Source: Haliclystus octoradiatus | Taxonomy: Eukaryota > Cnidaria > Staurozoa > Stauromedusae > Haliclystidae | Assembly: GCA_916610825.1 (NCBI GenBank) | Contig: OU744454.1 | Span: 5,404,321 to 5,468,320 of the forward strand | DNA: 64,000 nucleotides | Reading direction: 5' to 3' | Part shown: piece by piece, positions 36,901 through 47,900 of the stretch | How the letters are laid out: each line of letters begins with the position of its first letter | How positions within the stretch are numbered: the stretch's first letter is position 1 | Notes under the pieces: model-generated | What the model was told of the DNA's origin: nothing | The model's input: only the letters and a program-made list of their open reading frames with translations | The model's database searches: none | Position numbers and translations under genes: made by a program

Positions 36901-38866
36901 ATATGAAATCTAAAAAGTTACTCAATAGTTGATATTGAAATTTCCTACATATGAAACAATAAGTGATACACGAAGAAAGGGAAATCACCTCCAAGACATA
37001 TGCTTGCAGATATAATACAAAGATAATGATTGAGACTGCAACAAGTTCTACAACAAAATAATTTTGATTCAAAGCATCTGCAAGTTGATATGGGCATTGA
37101 GCAAACCTTACTCTGTCTCTGTGTTGTTATATTTTTGTCCCCAACATATGTGAATTATGCAAAATAAAACACTTACCAGAATGATGCGATTGGAAGACCG
37201 ACCATGATCGTGAAAACAGTTTGGTATAGACTCTATTTGTGGAAATAGGTATCTATAATTACGTGCAGTCATTGAGTTGAAACACTTTGAACATCATCAT
37301 TGAGCCTCAAAAAAGCAAGGCTAGATCGATGCAACATCATGCATAGAAGGGTGAGATCAACGAAATAATTCTGATTGTACACAGTGCCATAAGCTCATCT
37401 CTCAAGTCATAAACTATCAGTGTTCATCGCTCCCATATTTATGGAATATTATCAAAAACAAACGATGCTTCATATCCTTGATTCAAACGAGAGTATGACA
37501 ATGTTAATATCTAATATACAAGCGCCACTCATCCATATGTATATATAAATGATAATGCAACATGCTTTGTACTTTATAGGCTGAGTTTATCAAACTTAAC
37601 TGCCAATTTTTCGAGGCAGCTGCCAGCTGCTAACAGAAATCTTCTGACGAATTGGCTTATCAAAGTTTAAAACCCAACACCAGAACAAACTCATGAACAT
37701 TATCTCATGAACAAACTCTATTATAATTCAAATCCAGTCACAAAATGTAGAATGATTCGAAGCATGGAAGCAGACTTTTGAAATTTCGAATATTATTGAA
37801 AAAATGATGAGTCAGTCTTCATGACGTTGGAAGATTTCAACCAATCAAGAAGGCTTACAGCTCCACGTGATCTCAAGGTCGCATGTGATTGGGCATTTCC
37901 GAATTCTGAAATGGTGGGCCAACTTTTAGTAAGAAATTCCTCTAGCCCGAGTGCAGCGACTCTCAGTTTCATGGAGCGGAACACGGGATAGAGGCTCTTG
38001 CCTACAGACGGCGTCACCAACAGCATTTCTGCAAGTCCGATTTTCGAAAATAACAAAACTTTTCACAATCAAAATAGACACTTATTATTTACGAAATAAA
38101 ATGAGTTGATTCATAAAGACGTTCAAATGATTAATACTAACTTAATACAACGTACTATTTCTGTTCAATATGAAGTGATCTAAGTTGTCCAATGTTTTTA
38201 ATGCATTTGTTTTTGACAAAGAAACTCGAAAATTGACATCAATGATGAGAATTAGTCTTTCGTAAAGAAATATTTTTGTAATCTATTGCCATGGCGCAGC
38301 GAACAAGATCCAGATATTAAATCGTTCTATATCTAATACAATGATTTGTTCTTTCGATATTACCCTTGACAAACTGGCTTTTACGACGAACACAAACACA
38401 ATCCAAATGAATTTCAGTATCTTGAAATCAAGTCTTTGTTGGCCGATGCTGCATGTAAAATAGCATGTCCCGTCCTCTGTGAAAGGCAAATTAACAAGAA
38501 ATCGTTTTTGTCAATACACTATGTTGATTTTACTACAAACATAATTATAAAAAGTCTGTGTTGAATAAAAAAATCTGAGGTCTCCCTCGTACAAAACTGA
38601 AAAACGGCACAAGCAAAATGATTTTATCGAAGAAGAACGACGTTTTACTTGAAAAGGAATGCGTCAAGAACTTATATTTACCAACCAATCATGTTCTGGT
38701 TCTATTTTTGGAGAACTCGCTAGCGATTGGCTGATGAACAATAGACAAACAATAGATTTCTCACGTTTCTGCCACTCCCCCTAATCCAGTCCAGTGCAAG
38801 CTTTCTGTCGATATTACGCAGACCCTACTAATCATAAAAAAAAGATTTGGGTCTGCGCGCAGGCTA
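33940..38866. mobile_element. 4.9-kb TIR DNA element inside the minisatellite
   Basis: TIRs of about 100 bp, roughly 90% alike, start TAGCCTGCGCGCAGACCCAA at 33940 and its complement ends at 38866. GGCTGCAAC flanks both ends perfectly (33931-33939 and 38867-38875). Removing the element and one copy rejoins the minisatellite in register. A 9-bp duplication with long TIRs points to Mutator-like elements, but an 8-bp hAT reading with a chance ninth base is possible. I recognise no transposase inside, so it looks non-autonomous. Inside are unremarkable AT-rich DNA and an 87-residue minus-strand frame (37793-38056) that I cannot identify. Confidence 0.8.
37793..38056 (-). CDS. Uncharacterised 87-residue frame within the TIR element
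   Basis: The composition is more protein-like than neighbouring frames (SMKLRVAALGLEEFLTKSWP), in a locally GC-richer patch. No motif, signal or membrane segment is recognised. It may be cargo captured by the element, an old exon, or chance. No splice partner found. Confidence 0.2.
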   Translation of the reverse strand: MLFSKIGLAEMLLVTPSVGKSLYPVFRSMKLRVAALGLEEFLTKSWPTISEFGNAQSHATLRSRGAVSLLDWLKSSNVMKTDSSFFQ

Positions 38867-39309
38867 GGCTGCAACTGGCTGCAAGGTCAATCTCAATGCA
38901 CGAATATACAGAGTTACACGTGTTTTCGCAAAAGAATAACACGATGCTGGCTGCAAGCTCGTCAATCACAATGCACGAATATACAGAGTTACATAAGATT
39001 TGTAAAAGAATAACACGAATGCTGGCTGCAATTGGCTGAAGGTCAATCTCAATGCATGAATATACAGAGTTACACGAGATTTTGTAAAATAATTACACGA
39101 ATGCTGGCTGCAAGGTCAATATCTCAATGCACGAATAAACAGCGTTACACGAGATTTTGTAAAAGAATAACAAGAATTCTTGCTGCAAGGACAATCTCAA
39201 AGCACGAAAATACAGAGTTACACGAGATTTTGTAAAATAATTACACGAATGCTGGCTGCAAGGTCAATCTCAATGCACGAATATACAGAGTTACACGAAG
39301 TTTTGTAAA
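38867..39309 (+). repeat. 73-84 bp minisatellite, last block
   Basis: About six more units of the same array, ending near ACGAAGTTTTGTAAAATAAT. Overlapping plus-strand frames (38794-39235) are by-products of the repeat. Confidence 0.85.
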
Positions 39310-39605
39310 ATAATCCAATGTATTGTATAATGTTTGAAATTTACTTTCGCGAATGTTTTGAGTCGGGATGTATAACATATTCTTCTCCGGGAGTTCGGAG
39401 GTAATAGCAAAGGCGCGTATAACGAAAACTTCAATTCCATCCCCCTTTAAAACCATTAATTGAGATCATTCTCAATCATTTTGATGTCATTCAAATGGAA
39501 CACGGGACAAATTGAATAGACTCAAATAAAGAAAAACCGCTACTTCGAGCAATCAGCATTCAATTTAATGCTAGAACGTATATGAAAGAAACCAACAAAA
39601 CTTTT

Positions 39606-40268
39606 TTACAATGTGTTGTTGTGCCAGATAAACAATAATTTTGAGTTGTTGTACTTTTTCAGTGTATAAACGGCATCCAGTCTATTTCTTGCCTTTGCGA
39701 TGACGACGACTCCACCAACGGCGATAATTGTAATGTTTAGTTGGATCAGATTCACCTGAAAAGGAAAATAATTAATCAATGAATACAAAACATTAAAATA
39801 ACCCTTCAAGGATTATCACCCGATTATCGATAACAATAATTATCGCTTCCAATGATTATTAATAGAGGGGTTACATCGCTCTTGTGAGTGGGTTACGGGA
39901 ATCTATATACCCACGAGTACTCCAGCAACAACCGATAAATCCGTATTGTCAAAGAGGCAAACTGCTGAGCAAGTTGAAACATTTTGTTAATGGCTTTCGG
40001 TTACTACATAATTTTGTGGTTGCCATGGAATATCATGGGTTGTCGTGACATAACTTCCTGCAAATCGCGTTGTACAGATCCAACAATCACGACTCGCTTT
40101 TTTCAAGAGATTATTATTATCCAGCTTTTGGCGCTAATTATTTCCTTGTAAAATGTTATGGGTATCCCAGAATATCTTTTCATTCTTCTTAAACTATTGA
40201 ATTCAATGTAAAGTAGCAATTAGCAATATTTGAAACTCACGTCGACTGCTTACGTCTTGTAGTCCCAT
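39606..40268 (-). CDS. Candidate two-exon micro-gene with two possible reading frames
   Basis: Exon 1 starts at ATG 40268 (MGLQD...). Exon 2 has a good acceptor (TTTTCCTTTTCAG, exon from 39755). Two donors are possible. GTAAGC after MGLQD (phase 0) gives a 54-residue protein with a membrane segment (LIQLNITIIAVGGVVVIAKA) and a basic tail, ending at 39606. GTGAGT after ...SSRC-frame (exon end 40241, phase 1) gives a 33-residue peptide ending YRRWWSRRHRKGKK at 39682. Both chains are phase-consistent. I recognise neither. With only two short exons, chance remains possible. Confidence 0.35.
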
Positions 40269-40845
40269 TTTGAAAGTAATAAAAATGAAATAGATTGGAT
40301 AAATACTACAAAAACGTATTGAATGATATATAATGAAGATATTTTGAACTTCAATTGAACCAAATTTTGTGAAAATATTTCCTAATCCAAATTATAATCA
40401 AATCAACGATGGTATGAGATATGCACTGCACTCGACCGTAATCAGTGACATATAAGACTTAAGGAACATGGGATCGTGACTATTGTGATATTTTGCTATG
40501 CAATGTATATATCTAATTTTGTATATCCAAATGTTTCTCGCCTAGCAAGGAGAAATATGACGCTGGCATCGAGAGGGATCCGACTTTCTCCCTGTACTAT
40601 TAATGCAAGGGTATGCAAGGGTATGTATGCAGAAAATTGTTTAAATTAAACTTCGTAAAATAGACGCTGGACACCCTCTCGGTGCAAATAACTAGGCTGA
40701 TTAACATATTAATCAAGTGGTAATCAAAAATGTCATCTGAAAACTGCAAAAGTACTCTAGCAAAACGGTTGCCCCAGGTAGATCCTATATTCACCCCAGT
40801 GCCAATGGTGACATGCATTCTTCAATATAGGATTGGGGGTAAAAA

Positions 40846-40995
40846 ATGACTGTGCAAACAGATAGAATGGATTCTGCAAGTTTTCATCCAAATAAATACA
40901 AATTGTTACCTAAGGAATCAGGTCCTTCTTCGAAATCTTCATATTCTCTTTCATCTTCTCGAGAGGCTGAACATATAAAATTTCAAATAGCATTG
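40846..40995 (+). CDS. Candidate first exon of an unidentified gene
   Basis: Fifty residues from ATG, polar and serine-rich (MTVQTDRMDSASFHPNKYKL..., SSKSSYSLSSSRE), ending phase 0 at a GTATGT donor. It would be a cytosolic N-terminus. Possible downstream plus-strand exons: about 43380-43470 (open through FLEFCPPEVM, then GTAATG), 43552-43651 (ends at a consensus AG|GTAAGA), and 44352-44408 (acceptor TATATCAG, then WTPCDSEEAWAELENMAA and a stop). I could not chain all of them with certainty. Confidence 0.25.
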
Positions 40996-41841
40996 GTATG
41001 TTTTACTAGAGTAAATTACCCTTTTACCACATACAGGTTAATATGTGTAACCATCAAAATTCACTGAGCTCCTGGATAGGAACTTGATACTTTTTATACT
41101 ACGGTCTGCCATTTCGAAAATCCTGCAAGCACCTCTAAAAGTGCAGGTTTTCTGGAAAAAAATACCCGAAATTGCCTGGCATTTTACATTAAAAATGCAA
41201 AACTGGCGCCTCACAGCAATGGTCCTAGCAAAGCATAGCAGGACATTCCCAGGAAGAAGAGTTTCATTAACTCGTATAGGAAATGAAGCTTTATGACAGC
41301 AAATATTTTTACAATTCGTTTTGCAAATGTACATGTACGTCTCCTTCTATACATTTGAACAACTTTATATGATGCTTGGTCCAAAGATTGAAAAGAAGCA
41401 TACTCACATAGTCACATGACTCACATGAGAAAGCCGCATTGGTTTGCTAGAGAGGATTTGTGGTTGTTTGCGTTATTTGATGACTGGAGGCTCACAATTG
41501 TGCCAAAGCAATACACAGGCTACAATTGCAACAAAGCAATACACAGGCTACAATTAATTTACTCTGATCATCTTGTTTGCTGAAGATGTAAAATGACAAC
41601 ATCATTTTAAGATGAAATCATACCCCAAAACTGAAAAAAAAATTATTATTTCCCGGTATTTCGCATTGAACATGTCATTTTGGTGTCTCACAGCAGGGGT
41701 CAAGGTCACCTCACACCAAGATATTTTTGCGATTTCACTGCTTGAAACAGGAAATTTCACAGCAGGATTTTCAAATTTGGTACCTCAAAACTGCAGAAAT
41801 GGGGCAAAAATTGTTGTTGTTAGTGAACAGGTGGGTCTGAT

Positions 41842-42123
41842 CAGAGCCATCTATTTACAAGAGTTGGGACACGCTTTCATGTGCCGCTATCGTCTCCAAT
41901 TGGACAGATGCCAGTCACGTGATATTTGGATGCCATCTTTGTTCTTTTGAAAACAGGTTCTCAATCATTTCAAGTGAAACGCGCGAAAACATACAATACA
42001 ATATGGCTGAAAAAACACACAACATTCTCCTGCACATGCGCACTGTTAAAAACGTGCTCGGGTCCAGGCAAAAAGATACAAAAATGGCAGAAGTGTCCCA
42101 ACTCTTGTAAATAGATGGCTCTG
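41842..42123. mobile_element. hAT-like MITE, copy 1 (282 bp)
   Basis: Perfect 31-bp terminal inverted repeats beginning CAGAGCCATCTATTTACAAG. GGTCTGAT flanks both ends (41834-41841 and 42124-42131), an exact 8-bp target duplication as made by hAT transposases. No coding content. A diverged copy is at 47582. Confidence 0.85.
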
Positions 42124-42454
42124 GGTCTGATGGCCCACGAGCAAGGATGATGTAATCTTTTAACATAACCTTTGTTCTGGAAAAAAATCCATTGATTCTA
42201 ATCAATTCTCCACAACAATGATTTGTTTTCTAATTTAATGGATCATTGACTTTCATCAAATACAATTACAAGTATCATTTCGAAACATAACACGAAGAAT
42301 TCAACATAATTGTTTTTCGAACGCCATGTTTGCATTAATAGAATATATCAATAGTTACATCAGCTGAATATCGCAACTCACAAGCTGATGCCTTTTTTGA
42401 ATTTCCAAGTTGAATATTTTTAATTACACAGTAAAATTGATGTGAAGTCAAGAA

Positions 42455-42514
42455 AAGTCCTTTGAAAAAAAGTTTGTATAACTTAAAGGTTCTGAATAAA
42501 TGATGATGATGATG
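42455..42514 (+). mobile_element. (TGA)n retro-insert, copy 2
   Basis: Same core as 18599-18672: AGTCCTTTGAAAAAAAG through GGTTCTGAATAAA, then a shorter TGA run. The flanks share GAAA. Near-identity between copies suggests recent activity of the family. Confidence 0.65.
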
Positions 42515-43229
42515 AAAGTTACTACACTGCACGTTGGGCAAATCTGTCAATCGGGACTCGAATTTTTTTCAAGTGATTCTTAAAGTTTATGACATCGTCG
42601 TGAGTCATACGCTAATTCCAAAAAGAGTACATCAATAATTATTTAATTACCAATCGAAAATGCTAACGACGCAATTAGGGAGGAGTACATATGCATACAT
42701 AATACATATAACATTCCAATGAAATGATTCAGAGATTAGTACATTATTTGGCTAAATAAAATTTATTCTATTCAGTTAAGCGTAATTATATAACGGAATA
42801 ACTAGTAATATCAATAAGGTGCAGGTGCTTATGTTGTCTTTGCTGTTTCAATAGTGCTCGATGCCATAAATGCAGAGCTGTTTAATAATTAATAAACGAA
42901 AAAATATGAATGTCTGATTTTTTCGTTTATTAATTATTAACGAAATAACTAAAGAGTACCTCTAACTTAGGAATTTCAAAAACCGTATTTTCATCCATAA
43001 CTTTGTCATTTCTCAATCAATTATTTTGTAACTGAATAGACCATTAGAATCGCTGATTTTTGAACAAGGCTATGGCGGCCTATATTGATAGCAAAAGGAT
43101 TTGTTTGTATTTTCGATTTCAATTTCATTTCATTCATCTCGTTATCTCAATCATTGTTAATTGTTGTATGAAATTTTAGATATTATCATATTAATGTTCT
43201 TAAATAAGCTACTTTTATCTTCTTATTTT

Positions 43230-43320
43230 TGGTTAGTTTATTATTACAAATTGTGAAGCGCTCAGAACATAACGCTATAAGCGCTATATAAATATTATAT
43301 TTATTATTATTATTATTAAT
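43230..43320 (+). repeat. SINE/LINE 3' end with (ATT)n tail
   Basis: GTGAAGCGCTCAGAACATAA, then TAAGCGCTATATAAATATTA and (ATT)n. This GCGCTATATAAAT motif plus ATT-run is a widely seen 3' end of LINE-mobilised SINEs in animals. I did not find an upstream tRNA-like head. Confidence 0.55.
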
Positions 43321-44689
43321 TGATATGTGAACTTATTAACTCAACAAAATGGATTAAATAATTACCACCCGAGAATAATGCCGGGAAGCAAAATATGATC
43401 CAAAAGTGAAAATTAAATTATACACAGAAAAGGATATTGAATTTCTGGAATTTTGCCCTCCTGAAGTGATGGTAATGGTTACGGTATTAACTTGCTTTAA
43501 GTCTTATATATTTTTATGATGATTTTGATATGTCCACTGACTCCACTTGTCAAGGATTAAAATTCGGCAGATCCAAGAAAGCAGAAATTGTAGCCAGTCA
43601 ATTAACGGTAACATTTTGGTTGGAAAAAAGTCGTATAGACTTGATCAAAAGGTAAGATGATATTACGATAATTTTAAAAATTGAAAATAGAAAATTTGAA
43701 ATTCATAACTTTCTTAATTAATTCATTATAGATCAATAAAATATCCCCGGGAAATATCATGCGATATATTGAGAACGTGAAATCAAATAAAAACTTTTTA
43801 TGTTAATGTGCATAGCAAATAATACACTCCAATTATACTGCCATAACGTGATAATTTATATGAATTCTATACAATTCATTGTGAATATACAAACGTGACA
43901 ATTTTTTGTTTTACTTAAAAATGACATAACAAAAATGTTATAGATAATAAATTATTATGATAATGATTGCATTAACAAATGAATAATGAATATAATATAC
44001 ACACTATAATATACAATACCACGTCCATGTTGTATTTAAAAAAGTTTTTAAATCAAATTATTATACTATGCTGAAATTAGCAGCAAATCATTGAATTCGA
44101 TAATGCGTTGTCGTACTCAATGCGTAGGTATGTAAGAATGACCAAATGGACTATACTGCAAAAATAAGGAAAGTAAAATATTTAGTGTTTATTAGTCATT
44201 AAAGTGTATATCCTTAATATTGGGAGAGTGATTCTTTAGATAGAGAAAATATTTCTATTCGTGTATGTTGCTTGTTATATTATGTTATGTCAACTTCATA
44301 TTCATATACAATGTAAACCCTGTGTTTCTTACATTTATTCATACTATATCAGTTGGACTCCTTGTGACTCGGAGGAAGCATGGGCGGAGCTTGAGAACAT
44401 GGCAGCTTGATAAAAAAAGTAATAAACAGTTAGAAGAACTATTTTGTGTCGTTACTGCTTCTGTCTTATATTCTTTCTTATATTCTTTACTATTGATTGG
44501 ATTTACAGCATTATTCTTGTGTTTTTGCTTTGAGCGATCATTACTCCTCCAAAAATGCAGTCAAAGTGGCCCTTGAAGTTATTTTTATGTCAAGATAAAT
44601 AATGATGATTTTCCTGGTGATTTGTTTAGATCATGTGTGAATCATGCTATATGGCAGGCAATTCTATTTCTTTTCGATCTCTTCAGTCA

Positions 44690-44880
44690 AACCTGTTAAT
44701 AACCTGTTAAATTGTTATAATTGTCGCCTCTATACAGCGGCCACCTGTCTATAGTGGTCACTCTTGCAGTGTCTAAAATAGTAATTTCTATTGAATCAGA
44801 GCTGTATATAAAGGCCACCTGTCTATAGTGGTCAATTTATCTACCTCTCATAGCTGGCTGTTATATACAGGTTTCATTCT
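44690..44880 (+). repeat. Dispersed repeat copy
   Basis: Contains GGCCACCTGTCTATAGTGGT twice and ends GGCTGTTATATACAGGTTTC. It lies just 3' of the beta-trefoil gene's stop codon, so it may form part of that gene's 3' UTR. Other copies: 9737-9911 (inverse) and 47541-47945 (split by a MITE). Confidence 0.75.
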
Positions 44881-44903
44881 AATAGTACGAATATTAATAA
44901 GGT

Positions 44904-47900
44904 CTACGGATTCAGATACATTGAACTCACAACTAAATGCACTTCAAATTGCGCTTCTTCACTGTTTTCATTAAGATAGCCGGGCGGTACAACGTCGCCA
45001 GTTTTACCAATACCAAAATACTGACCAGTCATTTCGTATCTTAATGTTAAGAAATGACGAAAGGTTTCGTGAATACGAAAATTACTTGCACGATCACCAA
45101 TACCCTAGAAAAAAAAATACATACATTACAATATTATCAGCATGGTTGAATCTAACAGTTTTGTAATAGTAGACCTGTGCTGCATTCCCCTATGCCTCTT
45201 GTATCTGTACTTTACCATTAGCATTATTCCATTCCTGCCCTCATTTCTGCACAGACGCTCCAGTAGAAAATCGTTCCGATCATAGAAAATCATAGAAAGT
45301 CCCACAATAATTGGTAAAGTATATAATGAGAAGATTACTTTTACAGTTATTATAGATTTGTTGTATCTGTTACGTCCACTTCTACTTACTGTTCCTACGC
45401 CACCAGTCGATAAGACAGCAAGATGGAAGTTTTGATTGGCACCATTACGCAATACAACAATATTCTGATGACGCATTGTGATGATAAAATGTGCTATAAA
45501 CAGAAGAAAAATAATTAGTTAGTTATTATTTCAATTTCAATTAAATTCAATTTCATGCATAAAATAAAATTCAACTGAGAATGCATGAATACATTTTAAT
45601 CTCAATCTTGCAATTAGGGATGGTGCCAGATGGTCATATAAAAACACTTGCTGATCGAGATATATCACTTCAAAAACATATTAAATTTACATTAAATGAG
45701 GGAACATCATTTCCCTAGAGAAAGTTATAAACAGTTATTACAACAATGAACCTTTATCAAGCATGCAATTGAAATAACAATTTAGATGGTATCAGCTTAA
45801 AGAAGGTTCATGTACCCCTCTTCTATATCTAGACGGATTTTCCCATGAAAAAAATAATTGAGGGATTCATGAAAAGTTCATGAACGTTGAATTGCCCCAA
45901 ATTTTCATGAACTGATCGTGAGGATTCATGAACTGTTGTTGAACATTTCTTGAACAGTTTATGAAAATTGAGGCCATTTAGCGTTCATGAACTGTTCATT
46001 CTTGTAAATGACATAATCATTTTCAAGTGACGTATTATTCTATTGTTGCCTGTTTCTCGTATTTGATGACGTCATCAACAATTTTTTATGTAAAACACCC
46101 TTCCCCTACTTCGAAAATTGCAATATCATCACTGGATAAAATGATTAATTAGTTTAAAAATAAGAGTCATTCTTCAAATTTATTGATAGATAATCACCTG
46201 AATAATCAGAACCAAATGAGCCACGAGCGTCAACTCGACCATCCGGTAAAACTCTGATAAAACCATTATGAACGCGTGACTTCAATTGTATTACAGAGCC
46301 TTGCCGTAAACAGTTCTTTCAATAGGAAAAAACAAAAAGGAGCATTAATATATGAGTTTGTAGATTACAATGTTATGTTGTTTATCAGACATAATGAGAA
46401 TTCAAATTTCCGTGGAAATTGTCTGAATTGAAATCCATTCTAAGTCCTAAAATTCCCATGTACGTGGACTGTGGCATGTGTAGGAAATGTTGAGAAAACT
46501 GGGACCACCGGTTGAAAGGCGCAATTATTGAATAATAGAGTTCATGCAGGCATATTTTTTGTAAATTTAAGAATATTCCCAATCTATAAACAGGTCAACG
46601 CATAAAGTTTATTAATGAAACTGAAGAGGAGCTGCGTAAGGATGAAACTAATTACTTTATGTATAAATAAGGTCACATTAAATTGTTCGACAAGAAAAAT
46701 GCCAGTAAAATAGTTGCAGGTATTTTTAAGGCAAAATTATGTGGTTGCAGGGCAATGCAGGCACAGAAAAATGATTGCAACCCCTGACTGTGGTAGTAGT
46801 ATTGATGCATTGTTAGCAAGACAACCTGTAATAGCATGTGGGCCTAGGTAGTTGGTGGTGCCATTGAAAATCATCAAATATCTGTATCTGTTCAATTTAT
46901 TTTGATTAAAAAACATATATTTCGAATTGTACCTATAAGGAGCCTGTTTAGTCAGATTTGGATCCTAAATTTGTTATTGCATTGGTTAATATTGCAAACA
47001 TTCAACTGGAATTACAATTCCATTGCCTACTGTAGACCCGGTCTACTAGACCATATAATCAAAAAATAAAATACCTCACTTTTGTTGGGAAGTTTGGATA
47101 GTAGGTAATCAATAGTCTGCCTGTTACAAATTAATCAATTTGAATATCAAAAATATTCAAATAAATTCTTCTTGTTCCTCATAAAGCAATTTTACAATTT
47201 ATTGGGTTTTGATTTGATAATTTGGAAATGAATATGAATATGCTATGGATAGAATCATAGTAACTTTTCTGATTGATGGAAAACAGGTACAGTGTACAGT
47301 CGAATCTGTTAACAGACTTTACCTTCACAGCCTACAGCTGCCATCTGCCTACACAACTGACACCAAAATCATGAAAAAGCATGAAATCTAACAGCATTTT
47401 CATAGTATTTTTTATGGCATTTTCACATTTCAATATCGTGAATATGGATGTTTCTATTGTTTTCCAACTTTTTTATAGCTTAAAACATTTGCGGTTTCAC
47501 TTCTCATATTTTCATGGTGTTTTTACAACACTTTCATGCTGTTTTCATGATTTTGCTGTGGGTAGTGCTATATAGTGGTTACAGAGCCATCTATTTACAA
47601 GAGTTGGGAAATTCATGTCATTTTTGTATTTTTGGCCTGTGTTTGTTTTCATTAATAAAAGTTGTATTTTTTTCGTGCGCTTCGCTTAAAACAAGAAACC
47701 TGGTTCCGAAAGAACACGAATGGCGTCCAAAAAATCACGTGACTGGCATCTGTCCAATAGGAGATGATAGCCGGAAATAAAAGAGTGTCCCAATTCTTAT
47801 AAATGGATGGCTCTGGTGGTTACTCTAGATACATCTAAAATAGTATTTTCTAATCAATCAACCCTGTATATAAAGGCCACCTGTATACAATGGTCAATAT

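Noticed and set aside
38794-39235. Two plus-strand frames of 81 and 67 residues
   Set aside because: Repetitive translations of the minisatellite.
44265-44576. 103-residue hydrophobic frame, possibly a membrane protein
   Set aside because: An alternative reading of the same stretch has a clean acceptor and an acidic C-terminus; the hydrophobic frame has no family I recognise.
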